Assembly: GCA_018401055.1 (NCBI GenBank)
Contig: JAGYLB010000092.1
Coordinates: 1-64,000, forward strand
Source: Roseicyclus sp.
Lineage (GTDB): Bacteria; Pseudomonadota; Alphaproteobacteria; Rhodobacterales; Rhodobacteraceae
Direction: 5' to 3'
Length of the DNA: 64,000 nt
Part shown: positions 19,728 to 29,033 of the stretch, piece after piece
Layout of the letters: each line of letters opens with the position of its first letter
Numbering within the stretch: position 1 is the first letter of the stretch
Notes under the pieces: generated by a model
Seen by the model: the letters and a program-made list of their open reading frames with translations, nothing else
Told to the model about the DNA's origin: nothing
Database searches by the model: none
Program-made: the position numbers and the translations under genes

Positions 19728-20592
19728 TCAATCTTGCAAACCGAAGCCCATCCGCACCGGCACCAGCCGTTCGGGTGGGGCAATCCCCCAGGCCGGGATC
19801 TGCGCCCGCGCCCACGCGACGGCCCCAAGGTCGAGGTCGAGGACACGGATCACCGGCGCCTCTTCCCCCAGATCCAGCCAGCACAACGCCCCAAGGATCG
19901 ACCGCCAGCGCATGCCCATAGGTCTGCCGCCCGTCGGCATGGTGCCCCGCCTGCGCGGCGGCGAGCATGAAGGCACCCGTCTCGGATGGCGCGAATCACA
20001 GCAGCACCTCCCAATGGGCGCGGCCGGTTGGCACGGTGAAGGCCGAGGGCGCGACCAGCAACACCGCGCCCGCCTGCGCATAAGCGCGGTAAAGATAGGC
20101 AAAGCGCATGTCGTAGCAGATGCTCAACCCGATGGGCCCCCAAGGCGTCTGCGCCAGCACGGCCTGCGTGCCGGGGGCAAAACGTTTCGACTCGCCGATG
20201 GGCGCCTGTCCGTCGAGCGTCACGTCGAACAGATGAATCTTGTCGTATTCCGCCACGATGCCACCGGCAGCGTCGATCAGGGTGGAATGGTTCAGGAACC
20301 GCCCGTCAGGCCCGCGCACCGGCGTCGATCCGGTATGGATCCACAGCCCATACCGCGCCGCCAGATCGCGGCAGGCAGCGATGAAGGGGTCATCCCCGGC
20401 CACGACCACCTGCTGTTGCGAGGTCTCGGGGTTGCGGTTCATAAGCCCCGCCACCTCGGGCAGGGCCAGCAGATCGGCCCCCTCGCCTGCCGCCTGTTCC
20501 GCCAGCAAGGCGACTGCGGCGATATTGGCCGCATGCGTATCGGCCGAACACATCTGGGCAAGTGCTGCACGCAGTACCGGGGCCGCAGTCAC
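19728..20592 (-). CDS. Nitrilase-superfamily carbon-nitrogen hydrolase (frameshifted)
   Basis: It has the Nit1/Nit2 layout. Start is GTG at 20590-20592 (MTAAPVLRAALAQMCSADTH). The catalytic Glu is in ADLLALPEVAGL (about residue 45), the Lys in EYDKIHLFDV (about 118), and the Cys in GLSICYDMRFAYLYRAYAQA (about 155). The frame breaks near 20000 (after AHWEVLL) and again near 19880, then ends with the conserved C-terminal strand and Trp (GIAPPERLVPVRMGFGLQD). Length about 287. Nit2-like enzymes are omega-amidases or repair deaminated glutathione. A grxC-like neighbour, common in this family, is not visible. Confidence 0.82.
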
Positions 20593-20726
20593 GCCCGCAC
20601 CTGCGGCGAAGGCCCGCTGTCGCGGCCGTGAACTAGATCGGAAATCATGGTGCCCCTCCCGGTGGTTCCGACGCGCAGATTAGCCGGGCACGTCGCACTT
20701 TGCCAACACCGCGCCCGGATGGCCGG

Positions 20727-21395
20727 TCAACTCTGTGGCACCCGCGCGATCAGGCGCTCCACCTCCAGGCCCCAGCGCCTCGACGATCAGGGCGACGCCC
20801 GCCGCATTGGGGTGGATGCCGTCGGGTTGCATGTAGGCGGCCAGCGCGCCCCGCGCAGTCGGCCTCGGCCGCCGTGCACTCAGCGGCGCAAGGAAGCTTT
20901 CGGCGTAAAGCGTTCCATATGCCTCTGCCAGTTCGGGATACATCGCGTCGAAGGCTTCCTTGAACTCGGGCCCGTAGTTCCCCGGCGCCTCTATGCCGAC
21001 CAGCAGCACCGCGACCTCGCGTGCCCCGGCCGCTTGCAAAATGCCGTCAAGATTGGCCCGGCTCGCCTCCGGCGGGATCGCGCGCAGCAGGTCGTTGCCG
21101 CCCAGCGCCACGATCATGGCGTCCACCTCGGGTGTCAGGGTCCAGTCGACCCGCGCCAGCCCGCCCGCCGTCGTGTCGCCCGACACACCCGCGTTCAGCA
21201 CCGCCACGTCATGGCCTCGCGCGCGCAACCAATCCTGCAGTTGCGCGGTGAACCCTTCCTCCTGCATGAGGCCATAGCCTTGCGTGAGGCTGTCGCCCAG
21301 CGCCGCGATCGTGACCTCCTGGCCAGCGGCGGCGGGCGCGGCCAGCCAGCAGCGACAGCCAGGCACCGCCTTGCCCATGACCGCCAAGCCCCCAT
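20727..21395 (-). CDS. tesA: SGNH-family arylesterase/thioesterase TesA (two frameshifts)
   Basis: This is a periplasmic lipolytic esterase. Block I is VTIAALGDSLTQGYG with the nucleophile Ser, block II is NAGVSGDTTAGGLARVDWTL, block III is MIVALGGNDLLRAI, and the catalytic Asp/His are in QPDGIHPNAAG. I place the start at ATG 21393-21395, because MGAWRSWARRCLAVAAG gives a plausible signal peptide that shifts frame near 21345 into LAAPAAAGQEV. Near the end a second shift (about 20770) restores PEVERLIARVPQS before TGA at 20727. The tesA gene divergent from ybbA-ybbP is a conserved arrangement known from E. coli. Confidence 0.85.
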
Positions 21396-21430
21396 ATGCC
21401 TGAGGCAGAAGTAAACCGAGGCGTTCAGTC

Positions 21431-22126
21431 ATGTCCGATCCCGTCGTGTTCCTGTCCGACGCCCGCCTGTCGCTCGATGGCAATGCGGGTCGCGTCAATA
21501 TCTTGCATGGCATCACCTTGCAGGTCGACAAAGGGGAAACCGTCGCGCTGACGGGGCCATCGGGATCGGGCAAGTCGTCTCTCCTCATGCTCATGGGCGG
21601 GCTGGAACAGGCCACCGGCGGGTCGGTGCGCGCCCTTGGCCGCGACCTGACCGCGATGAACGAGGATCAGCTGGCCCGCTTTCGCAGGGACAATATGGGG
21701 GTGGTTTTCCAATCCTTCCACCTGATCCCGACGATGACCGCGCTGGAAAACGTCGCAACACCGCTGGAACTGGCCGGCCACGCCGACGCGTTTGACCGGG
21801 CAGAGGCGGAACTGGCCGCAGTGGGGCTGGCCGCCCGCGCGCATCACTACCCCAGCCAGATGTCGGGCGGCGAACAGCAGCGCGTCGCGCTGGCGCGCGC
21901 CGCCGCCCCGCGCCCCGCGATCTTGCTGGCGGATGAGCCGACCGGCAACCTCGACGGGGCGAACGGTCAGGCGATCATGGACATGCTCTTTGGTCTGCGC
22001 GACCGCCATGGCGCGACACTGGTCCTGGTCACCCACGCGCCCGAACTGGCCGCGCGCTGCGACCGGGAAATCCGCCTGCGCGATGGGCGGCTGGAGGGCG
22101 ACGCGCTCCGCGAGGCCGCGGAATGA
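21431..22126 (+). CDS. ybbA: ABC transporter ATP-binding protein, YbbA type
   Basis: The frame is intact at 231 residues. Walker A is [10 protein letters not shown] (residues 41-50), the signature is [13 protein letters not shown], Walker B is [13 protein letters not shown], and the switch histidine is in [11 protein letters not shown]. The ADEPTGNLD form is typical of the MacB/LolD/YbbA class that works with FtsX-type permeases. It overlaps ybbP by 4 bases (ATGA). Only 35 bases separate it from divergent tesA, so the two promoters must overlap or one unit starts close to its ATG. The substrate of YbbAP is not established; export or extraction of hydrophobic molecules is suggested by the tesA linkage. 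Confidence 0.93.
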   Translation: MSDPVVFLSDARLSLDGNAGRVNILHGITLQVDKGETVALTGPSGSGKSSLLMLMGGLEQATGGSVRALGRDLTAMNEDQLARFRRDNMGVVFQSFHLIPTMTALENVATPLELAGHADAFDRAEAELAAVGLAARAHHYPSQMSGGEQQRVALARAAAPRPAILLADEPTGNLDGANGQAIMDMLFGLRDRHGATLVLVTHAPELAARCDREIRLRDGRLEGDALREAAE

Positions 22127-24663
22127 GCATCGCCGGACCAATCTTTCTGCGCATCGCGCGGCGGGAACTCCGCGGCGGGCTCAAGGGGTTCCGCATCTTT
22201 CTGGCCTGCCTTGCTCTTGGCGTCGCAGCCATCGCCGCCGTTGGGTCCGTGCGCGAGGCGATCGAGGCCGGGCTGACCCGCGAGGGCGCGGTGATCCTTG
22301 GCGGCGATGCCGAGATGTCCTTCACCTACCGCTTCGCCGACGACATTGAGCGCGCCTTCATGGAGGGCATCGCCAACCGCGTCTCGGAAACCGTCGATTT
22401 CCGCTCCATGGTGGTGGTCGACCGCGACGGCACGCTGGACCGCGGCCTGACGCAAGTGCGCGGCGTCGATGGGGCCTGGCCGCTTTACGGCACGGTCGGC
22501 CTTGACCCAGCCATTCCGCTGGACGAGGCGCTGGCCACCGCCGACCGCCCCGGCGCGGTGATGGACCCGGTATTGATCGACCGGCTGGCGTTGCAAGTGG
22601 GCGACATCTTTCGCCTTGGCACGCAGGAATTTCAGCTTCGCGCGGCGCTTACAACAGAACCCGACGGCGCGTCGGGTGGCTTCGGCCTTGGCCCGCGCAC
22701 CATCGTGACGTTGGAGGGGCTGGAGGGGTCGGGCCTCCTGACCCCCGGCACGCTTTACGAGACGCAATACCGCCTTGCCCTGCAGCCGGGTTCCGATCTT
22801 GAAGCGGTCGCAACGAGCGCCCGCGCGCAATTCGAGGATACCGGCATGCGCTGGCGCGATGCCCGCAACGGCGCGCCGGGTGTGCAGGAATTCGTTGACC
22901 GGATCGGGGCGTTTCTGGTGTTGGTGGGCCTCGCAGGTCTCGCCGTGGGCGGCGTCGGCGTGTCCTCGGCCGTGCGCGCTTACCTTGACGGCAAGATCGA
23001 GACCATCGCCACGCTGAAAACCCTCGGCGCCGAAAGCCGCACGATCTTTGCCGCGTATTTTGCCCAGATCGGCCTGCTGACGCTGGTGGGGCTGGCGCTT
23101 GGCCTCACCCCCGGGGCGCGCTCCTGCCGCTGATCTTCTCGCCCTTCATCGCCGCGCAACTTCCCGTTCCCATCGCTTTCGCCATCTACCCCGCCCCGCT
23201 GGCAGAGGCAGCAGTTTACGGCGCGCTGACGGCGCTGATCTTCACGCTCTGGCCGCTCGCCCGCACCGAACAGGTGCGCGCCGCCGCCCTGTTCCGTGAT
23301 GCCTCAGGGCCACAGCGCGGCTGGCCGCGCCCGCTCTGGATGGCGGTCATCGTGGCGCTTTCGGTCACCCTGATCGGGCTTGCCACATGGCTCTCGGGCA
23401 TCCCGCGACTTGCGCTCGGCACGGCGGGTGGCATCCTCGGCTCTCTCCTTCTCCTCACGTTCTCAGCGCTGGCGATCCGCGCGCTGTCGCGCCGCCTTGC
23501 CCGCGCGCTGGCTGCGCGGCCTGCACCGCGCTGCGCACTGCCCTTGGCGCGGTCGGCGGCCCGGGGTCGGAGGCCACCAGCGTCGTTCTCTCCCTGGGCC
23601 TCGGGCTTGCGGTACTGGCCGCCGTGGGCCAGATCGACAGCAACCTGCGCGCCGCGATCCAGCGCGACCTGCCGACCGTGGCACCCTCCTATTTCTTCGT
23701 CGACATCCAGACCGATCAGCTTCAGCCCTTCCTCGACCGCGTCACGGGTGACCCCGCCGTGAGCCGAGTCGACACCGCCCCGATGCTGCGCGGCGTCATC
23801 ACTCAGATCAACGGCCAGCGCGCCCGCGACGTGGCGGGCGATCATTGGGTGATCCGTGGCGATCGGGGCGTGACCTACACCACCACCGCCCCCCCGCCTG
23901 AAGAGATCATGGCAGGCACATGGTGGCCCGATGACTATTCCGGCCCGCCCCTCGTGGCCTTTGCCGCCGAGGAGGCGGGCGAGATCGGGATCGGCGTGGG
24001 CGACACGATCACCGTCAACATCCTTGGCCGCGACATCACCGCCGAAATCGCAGCACTCCGCGAAGTCAGTTTCGAGAATGCGGGCATCGGTTTCGTCGTC
24101 ACCATGTCGCAAAACGCGCTGGCCGGCGCGCCGCACACCCATATCGCCACCGTCTATGCCGAGGAGGCGGCTGAGGCCGCGATCTTGCGCGACGTGGCGG
24201 GCGCGGCGCCCAACATCACTGCGATCCGCGTCCGCGACGCGCTCGACCGGGTGGCGGAGGCCTTGCGCAGCCTTGCCGCCGCGACCTCCTACGGAGCGGC
24301 GGCAACACTGGTGACGGGCTTCATCGTGCTGATCGGAGCGGCAGCAGCGGGCGAGCGGGGGCGCGTGTTCGAGGCGGCGGTGATGAAGACCATCGGCGCC
24401 AGTCGCGCGGGCATCCTCGCCAGTTTCGCGCTCCGCTCTGCAATCCTTGGCGCCGCAGCGGGGATCGTGGCGATTGTCGCGGGCGCGCTGGGCCGGCTGG
24501 TCCGTGATGACCTTCGTGATGGACGCGCCCTATGCGTTCGAGCCGAATCTCGGCCGTGGCCATCATCCTTGGTGGGGCGATGGCCACGCTGCTCTCGGGT
24601 CTTGCCTTCGCGTGGCGGCCGCTGTCGGCACGCCCGGCCCGGGTGTTGCGCGCGCGCGACTGA
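22123..24663 (+). CDS. ybbP: FtsX/MacB-type ABC permease, YbbP type (frameshifted)
   Basis: About 847 residues once breaks near 23115, 23520, 24510 and 24560 are bridged. The N-terminus has one membrane segment (FRIFLACLALGVAAIAAVGS) followed by a large periplasmic domain. FtsX cores follow, first GAFLVLVGLAGLAVGGVGVS through KTLGAESRTIFAAYFAQIGL, and second TLVTGFIVLIGAAAAGERGR through VMKTIGASRAGILASFALRS. The duplicated FtsX domain separates YbbP from LolCE and MacB. The conserved KTLGA and KTIGA coupling helices contact the ATPase. The C-terminus ends in PLSARPARVLRARD before TGA 24661-24663. It forms the YbbAP pair with the upstream gene. Confidence 0.88.
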
Positions 24664-24724
24664 TAGGGACAGCCACGATGGCCTACCCCTTGCCAAGCCG
24701 AACCGCAGGGCGCAGGTGACGGCC

Positions 24725-25525
24725 ATGTTGCGCCCGCTTCGATCCCTTCTGAGCCGCAAATCCGCTCCCTCAGCCAGCCCTGCGCAGGCCGCGCCGGACC
24801 TGCCGCGCCCGGAGCGTACCACCTATGTCGTGGGCGACCTGCACGGCCGGTCCGACCTTCTGGAACTGATGCTGGAACTGATCGACGCCCATATCGGCGG
24901 AACCGCCAGCGTGGACCCCAAGCTCGTCTTTGTCGGCGATTACATCGACCACGGACCCGATAGCGCGGGCGTGGTGGCGCGGATGCGGGAGCTTACTCGG
25001 GATTTCCCCGACAACGTCACATGCCTGATGGGCAATCATGAACGCATGCTGCTCGATTTCCTTGCGGACCCGGCGCTGCGGGGGCCGCGCTGGCTGCGCG
25101 AAGGCGGCGCGGCGACGCTGCAGAGCTACCAGATAGATGCCGGTGATCTGGACCCCGCCGCCCCGCCCGAAGCATGGGCCGATGCCGCAAGACGATTTGC
25201 CAAGGCGCTTGGTCCCGATGGCAGCCTCTGGCTGGACCAGCTGCCGCTCAGCTGGTCGTCGGGCAATCTGTGGGTCGTGCACGCCGGTGCGGACCCCGCC
25301 CGCGCGATGCCCGACCAGACAGCGCGCGTCTTGCTATGGGGCCATCCCGAATTCGAAAGCGCCCCGCGCGGCGATGACGCCTGGGTCGCCCATGGCCATG
25401 TCGAACGCGACACCCCCGAGATCCATGACGGTCGGATCGGCGTCGATACCGCCGCCTGGGCGACAGGGCGTCTGACGGCCGTAGCCATCAAACCCGATGG
25501 CAGCCACGCCTTCCTGCAGACCTGA
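24725..25525 (+). CDS. PPP-family serine/threonine protein phosphatase (metallophosphoesterase)
   Basis: The frame is intact at 266 residues from ATG 24725. The metal site motifs are complete: GDLHGR (Asp38, His40), GDYIDHG (Asp72, Asp75), GNHE (Asn104, His105), a metal histidine in WVVHAGA and a late WVAHGHVERD. This matches bacterial PrpA/PrpB-like and calcineurin-type phosphatases acting on phosphoproteins. A short basic N-terminus precedes the domain; there is no signal peptide. It follows ybbP by 61 bases. An open frame links it to the end of ybbP, but that is an artefact of the ybbP frameshifts, not a fusion. It ends only 5 bases before the convergent mrpG stop. Confidence 0.88.
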   Translation: MLRPLRSLLSRKSAPSASPAQAAPDLPRPERTTYVVGDLHGRSDLLELMLELIDAHIGGTASVDPKLVFVGDYIDHGPDSAGVVARMRELTRDFPDNVTCLMGNHERMLLDFLADPALRGPRWLREGGAATLQSYQIDAGDLDPAAPPEAWADAARRFAKALGPDGSLWLDQLPLSWSSGNLWVVHAGADPARAMPDQTARVLLWGHPEFESAPRGDDAWVAHGHVERDTPEIHDGRIGVDTAAWATGRLTAVAIKPDGSHAFLQT

Positions 25526-25530
25526 GGGGC

Positions 25531-25860
25531 CTAGCGGCGGAGTTTCTCTTCGGCACCCGGTTCGATCTTGGTGCGCCACAGCGGCGTGCCGTCACGGAAC
25601 GCCGCGCGGCCGATCATGCGGGCAGCCACTGGCGCGGTCAGCAGCAGGAACAAGATCGCCGCGATGGCCCGGGTGATCGTGGCCGCATCCCCGAAGTAGA
25701 CCGCAACCGCCACAAGGATCAGACCCGCCCCAAGCGTGCCAGCCTTGGTCGAGGCATGCATACGGATCAGCACATCGGGCAAACGCAAGACACCAAGCCC
25801 TGCGACAAAGCAGAAAAACCCGCCCAGCACCACCAATCCTGCCATGATCCACTCAGCCAT
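25531..25860 (-). CDS. mrpG: Na+/H+ antiporter subunit G
   Basis: This is the last gene of a seven-gene Mrp (MnhA-G, Pha) operon encoding a multisubunit Na+(K+)/H+ antiporter of the inner membrane. It has 109 residues and three membrane segments, with the family motif GVLRLPDVLIRMHASTKAGT (residues 23-42). Intact. It overlaps mrpF by 8 bases. The basic C-terminal tail (WRTKIEPGAEEKLRR) is cytoplasmic. Confidence 0.94.
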   Translation of the reverse strand: MAEWIMAGLVVLGGFFCFVAGLGVLRLPDVLIRMHASTKAGTLGAGLILVAVAVYFGDAATITRAIAAILFLLLTAPVAARMIGRAAFRDGTPLWRTKIEPGAEEKLRR

Positions 25861-26179
25861 CGGCGTTTTCCTTGCTATCAGGGGTGTCCATCCGGGGTGG
25901 GTCGTCGCCCCTCAGGGTACGGCGTTCGACGAAGCGCGCCAGCGCGACCGTGGCAAGGAACCCGACAAGCGCCAGCACGATCGCCACGTCCACAAAAGCC
26001 GTATCTTGCGACAAGATCGCGTAGAGACCGCAGAAACTGACGATGAGCACTGTCATCATATCCAGCGCGACCACCCGGTCGGGCAGGCTGGGCCCGAGGA
26101 TCAGCCGGATGAAGGCAAAGACAACCCCCAGCATTACCAGAACGAAGGCCACGTCGATCGCTGTTCCAAGAATCTCCAT
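25853..26179 (-). CDS. mrpF: Na+/H+ antiporter subunit F
   Basis: It has 108 residues from ATG at 26177-26179 (MEILGTAIDVAFVLVMLGVV); the longer in-frame upstream reading overlaps mrpE and is not used. There are three membrane helices with the family motif RLILGPSLPDRVVALDMMTV, which carries the conserved Asp used in ion transfer. The C-terminal tail is charged. It lies 4 bases after mrpE and overlaps mrpG. Confidence 0.92.
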   Translation of the reverse strand: MEILGTAIDVAFVLVMLGVVFAFIRLILGPSLPDRVVALDMMTVLIVSFCGLYAILSQDTAFVDVAIVLALVGFLATVALARFVERRTLRGDDPPRMDTPDSKENADG

Positions 26180-26183
26180 ACGT

Positions 26184-26660
26184 CTACTCCGTAGCCTCGA
26201 TGACCCAACGTTCGATGCCCTCGGTGATCTGGCGACGGATCTCGTCGGGATCATCGGCGAACATGGCGTGAATGTAGAGAGTGCTGTTGTCCTCGGTTAC
26301 GTCGAGGCTGAGCGTGCCCGGCGTCAACGAGATCATGTTGGTGACCAGCAAAATGTCCATCTCGCGCGTTACCGTCAGCGGCACCGAGATGATGCCCGGA
26401 CGCGCCTTTTGGGTGGGCGTCAGAACATCCCACACCACTTCCACCGACGAGACGACCAGTTCCCGCAGGAACAGAATGATCAGTTTCGCCCATTTGCCCG
26501 CGCGGCGGAAATAGCCGTCGCAACCGGGGTAGAGCGAGCGCGTGAGGTAGAGACAGGCCGACCCCAGCACGAAGCCGACCGCCAGGCCGCCTAGCGTGAT
26601 GTTTCCCGTCAAGGCCGCCCATGCCAGCGCCAGCGCCACGTTCAACGCGAAGATGTTCAT
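26184..26660 (-). CDS. mrpE: Na+/H+ antiporter subunit E
   Basis: It has 158 residues, with two or three N-terminal helices ([40 protein letters not shown]) and a cytoplasmic domain with the conserved ISLTPGTLSLDVTEDNSTLY. The ATG at 26658-26660 shares bases with the mrpD stop (TGATG); a GTG one codon earlier is possible. It belongs to the Mrp complex with the adjacent genes. Confidence 0.93.
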   Translation of the reverse strand: MNIFALNVALALAWAALTGNITLGGLAVGFVLGSACLYLTRSLYPGCDGYFRRAGKWAKLIILFLRELVVSSVEVVWDVLTPTQKARPGIISVPLTVTREMDILLVTNMISLTPGTLSLDVTEDNSTLYIHAMFADDPDEIRRQITEGIERWVIEATE

Positions 26661-28234
26661 CACGGTGCGACCTCCGTCTCGGGTGCTTCGGCCCCAGCGT
26701 CGTCCGGCATAGCCTCAGGGGTGACAAGCTCGGGGAGGGCGGGCGCGCCCAGAACGGCCGTGACATACTCGGTCGGATCGAGCAGTTGTGCGGCGGCACG
26801 TTCGGCGAATTGCACAAAGGGCTCGGGGAAAAAGCCGATCACGCAGGTCAGCGCAGCCAGCGCCGCGATCGGGCTGAGCAGTGCGGCGCGATCCATGCCC
26901 GACAGCTGCGAGAGGCGCGGCTCCACCCCGTCAGGATGCGGTTTCCAGAATGCGTTGCCCCAGATCTTGGTCATCGAATAGATCGTGAGCAGGCCCACCG
27001 CCAGCGCCACACCCGCCAGAACATAGTGTTCGGCCTCAAGCGAGGCCTTGATCAGCACGTATTTCGCCCAGAACCCCGACAACGGCGGAAAGCCCGCCAG
27101 CGAAAAGGCAGGGATCAGGAACAACAAGCCCAAGAGGGGTGCGTGGCGATACATGCCGCCGATCCGGTCCAGATCGGTCGATCCCGCGATGCGCTGCGCC
27201 ACGCCCGCAACCAAGAAAAGGTTCGCCTTCACGATGATGTGGTGCACGAGATAGAACACCGCCCCCACCAGTGCGAGCGGCGTGTAAAGCGCAAGGCCCA
27301 GGATCATGTAGCCGATCTGGCTCACGATGTGGAACGACAAGATGCGGCGGAAATCATTCATCGCCGCCGCGCCCAGAACGCCCGTCACCATGGTGAAGCC
27401 CGCCACCCACAACAAGATCGTGTGGGTATAGGCCTCGTCGGTGGTGAAGATCAGCGTGAAGGTCCGGATCAGCGCGTAGACCCCCACCTTGGTCAAGAGC
27501 CCCGCAAAGATCGCCGAGACCGAAAAGGCGGGCGTGTGGTAGCTGGCGGGCAGCCAGAAAAACAGCGGGAACACCGCCGCCTTCACCCCGAAGGCGATCA
27601 TGAACATCACCGCGATGACGACCAAGAGGCCGGGGTTGTCGACCCGCTGCACCGCGCCATGCAGGTCGGCCATGTTGAGCGTGCCGGTCATGCCGTAAAG
27701 CAGGCCGACACCGGCCAGAAACAGGATCGTCGAGACGAGATTGAGCGTCACATACTTGATGCCGCCATCCAGCTGCACCTTTTGCCCGCCAAGGATCAGC
27801 AGACCGAAAGACGAGATCAGCATCACCTCGAACCAGACGTAGAGGTTAAAGATGTCACCGGTCAGGAAGGCGCCACAGACCCCTGCCAGCAGCACCTGAA
27901 ACAGCGCGTGATAGCCCAGCGCCTCCTTGCGTTCGTCGATGTCGGCCAGCGCGTAGACTGCGACGGCCAACCCGGTGATGCCGGTGATGACGACCATCAC
28001 CGCGCTGAGCAGGTCGGCCACCAGCGTGATGCCGAACGGTGCCGCCCATTGGCCCATCTGCGCCGCGACCACGCCGTGATCCAGCACCTCGATCATCAGC
28101 ACGACCCCGGCCGCCAACAGGGCCGCCGATCCGATCACCGACAGCCAGCGCCCTTCCGGCCCGCGCCGGAACAGGAAGGCCAGCACCGCAGTTGCAAACG
28201 GGATGATAATGGGGCTTGCGAGAACCCAGCTCAT
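26660..28234 (-). CDS. mrpD: Na+/H+ antiporter subunit D
   Basis: The frame is intact at 524 residues with about 14 membrane helices. It is a paralogue of MrpA and of complex I subunits NuoL/M/N. The conserved Glu of helix 5 is in [18 protein letters not shown], and the Lys region is in [40 protein letters not shown] is typical of MrpD. It forms a proton pathway in the antiporter. It is coupled by 4-base overlap to mrpC and by 1 base to mrpE. Confidence 0.95.
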   Translation of the reverse strand: MSWVLASPIIIPFATAVLAFLFRRGPEGRWLSVIGSAALLAAGVVLMIEVLDHGVVAAQMGQWAAPFGITLVADLLSAVMVVITGITGLAVAVYALADIDERKEALGYHALFQVLLAGVCGAFLTGDIFNLYVWFEVMLISSFGLLILGGQKVQLDGGIKYVTLNLVSTILFLAGVGLLYGMTGTLNMADLHGAVQRVDNPGLLVVIAVMFMIAFGVKAAVFPLFFWLPASYHTPAFSVSAIFAGLLTKVGVYALIRTFTLIFTTDEAYTHTILLWVAGFTMVTGVLGAAAMNDFRRILSFHIVSQIGYMILGLALYTPLALVGAVFYLVHHIIVKANLFLVAGVAQRIAGSTDLDRIGGMYRHAPLLGLLFLIPAFSLAGFPPLSGFWAKYVLIKASLEAEHYVLAGVALAVGLLTIYSMTKIWGNAFWKPHPDGVEPRLSQLSGMDRAALLSPIAALAALTCVIGFFPEPFVQFAERAAAQLLDPTEYVTAVLGAPALPELVTPEAMPDDAGAEAPETEVAP

Positions 28235-28605
28235 TTCGTGGGCTCCGCCTTGACGTCGATAGGTTCGGCCAGCCGCATCTCGTCGGAATTGAGCGTGCCG
28301 AGATTCTGGTAGGTCCGGTAGACCAGTGTGAGCGCAAAGGCGAACAGGCCAAAGCCGATCACGATGGCCGTAAGCACCAGCGCCTGCGGCAGCGCATTGG
28401 CAACATCGGTCAGTGGTGCATCGGCCCCTTCGACGATCAGCGGCGACGCCTCGGGCGTCAGGCGACCCGAGACGAAGATCACGAGGTTGGCCGCGTTCGA
28501 GATCAAGATCAGCCCGAACAGGAACCGCAGCACGCTGCGCGCGAGCATCAGATAGACCGAGGCCGCGACCAGCACACCGACCATGATGGCGATCAAGATC
28601 TCCAT
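28231..28605 (-). CDS. mrpC: Na+/H+ antiporter subunit C
   Basis: It has 124 residues and three membrane helices, homologous to NuoK of respiratory complex I. Conserved features are [20 protein letters not shown] and [18 protein letters not shown] residues (here [20 protein letters not shown]). Intact, with start and stop overlapping mrpB and mrpD. Confidence 0.94.
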   Translation of the reverse strand: MEILIAIMVGVLVAASVYLMLARSVLRFLFGLILISNAANLVIFVSGRLTPEASPLIVEGADAPLTDVANALPQALVLTAIVIGFGLFAFALTLVYRTYQNLGTLNSDEMRLAEPIDVKAEPTK

Positions 28606-29033
28606 CAGACTTCCTCCTCCAGCGCGAGCACGAGGGTCAGGATCGACCCGAAGACAACCAGATAGACCCCGATGTCGAAGACCAGCACCGAACTGATCGG
28701 CAGGCCCTTGTCATCGGGATCGGCTGGGTCGGCGCCGGCGAACCACCATTGGCCGGTGAAGAAGGCCTCGCCGAAGAACACCGCAAAGACCCCCGAGGCC
28801 AGCGCGATGCCCAGCCCGATCATGGCGATGTTCTGCGGCTCATGGCGCAGGGTGTCGCGGGTGGCCTGCGGCCCCATCGCGATGGCATGCAGCACGAAAC
28901 CTGTCGCCCCGATCAGCCCGCCGATGAACCCGCCGCCGGGCAGGTTGTGGCCTCTGAGCAGCATGAAGATCGAGAACAGCAGCAGCAGTGCCACGACCAG
29001 CCGCGTCGCCGCGTTGAGGATGATGGAGTTCAT
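28605..29033 (-). CDS. mrpB: Na+/H+ antiporter subunit B
   Basis: It has 142 residues and four helices. The family motif [20 protein letters not shown] lies at residues 27-46, and the C-terminus ([20 protein letters not shown]) is typical. Intact. Its ATG overlaps the mrpA stop (ATGA), and its own stop abuts the mrpC start. Confidence 0.95.
   Translation of the reverse strand: MNSIILNAATRLVVALLLLFSIFMLLRGHNLPGGGFIGGLIGATGFVLHAIAMGPQATRDTLRHEPQNIAMIGLGIALASGVFAVFFGEAFFTGQWWFAGADPADPDDKGLPISSVLVFDIGVYLVVFGSILTLVLALEEEV

Noticed and set aside
23387..25525. Single 712-codon frame apparently fusing the YbbP C-terminus to the phosphatase.
   Set aside because: It reads YbbP in the wrong frame after about 24510. 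Shifting frames restores the normal FtsX C-terminus and a stop at 24663, and the phosphatase has its own ATG at 24725.
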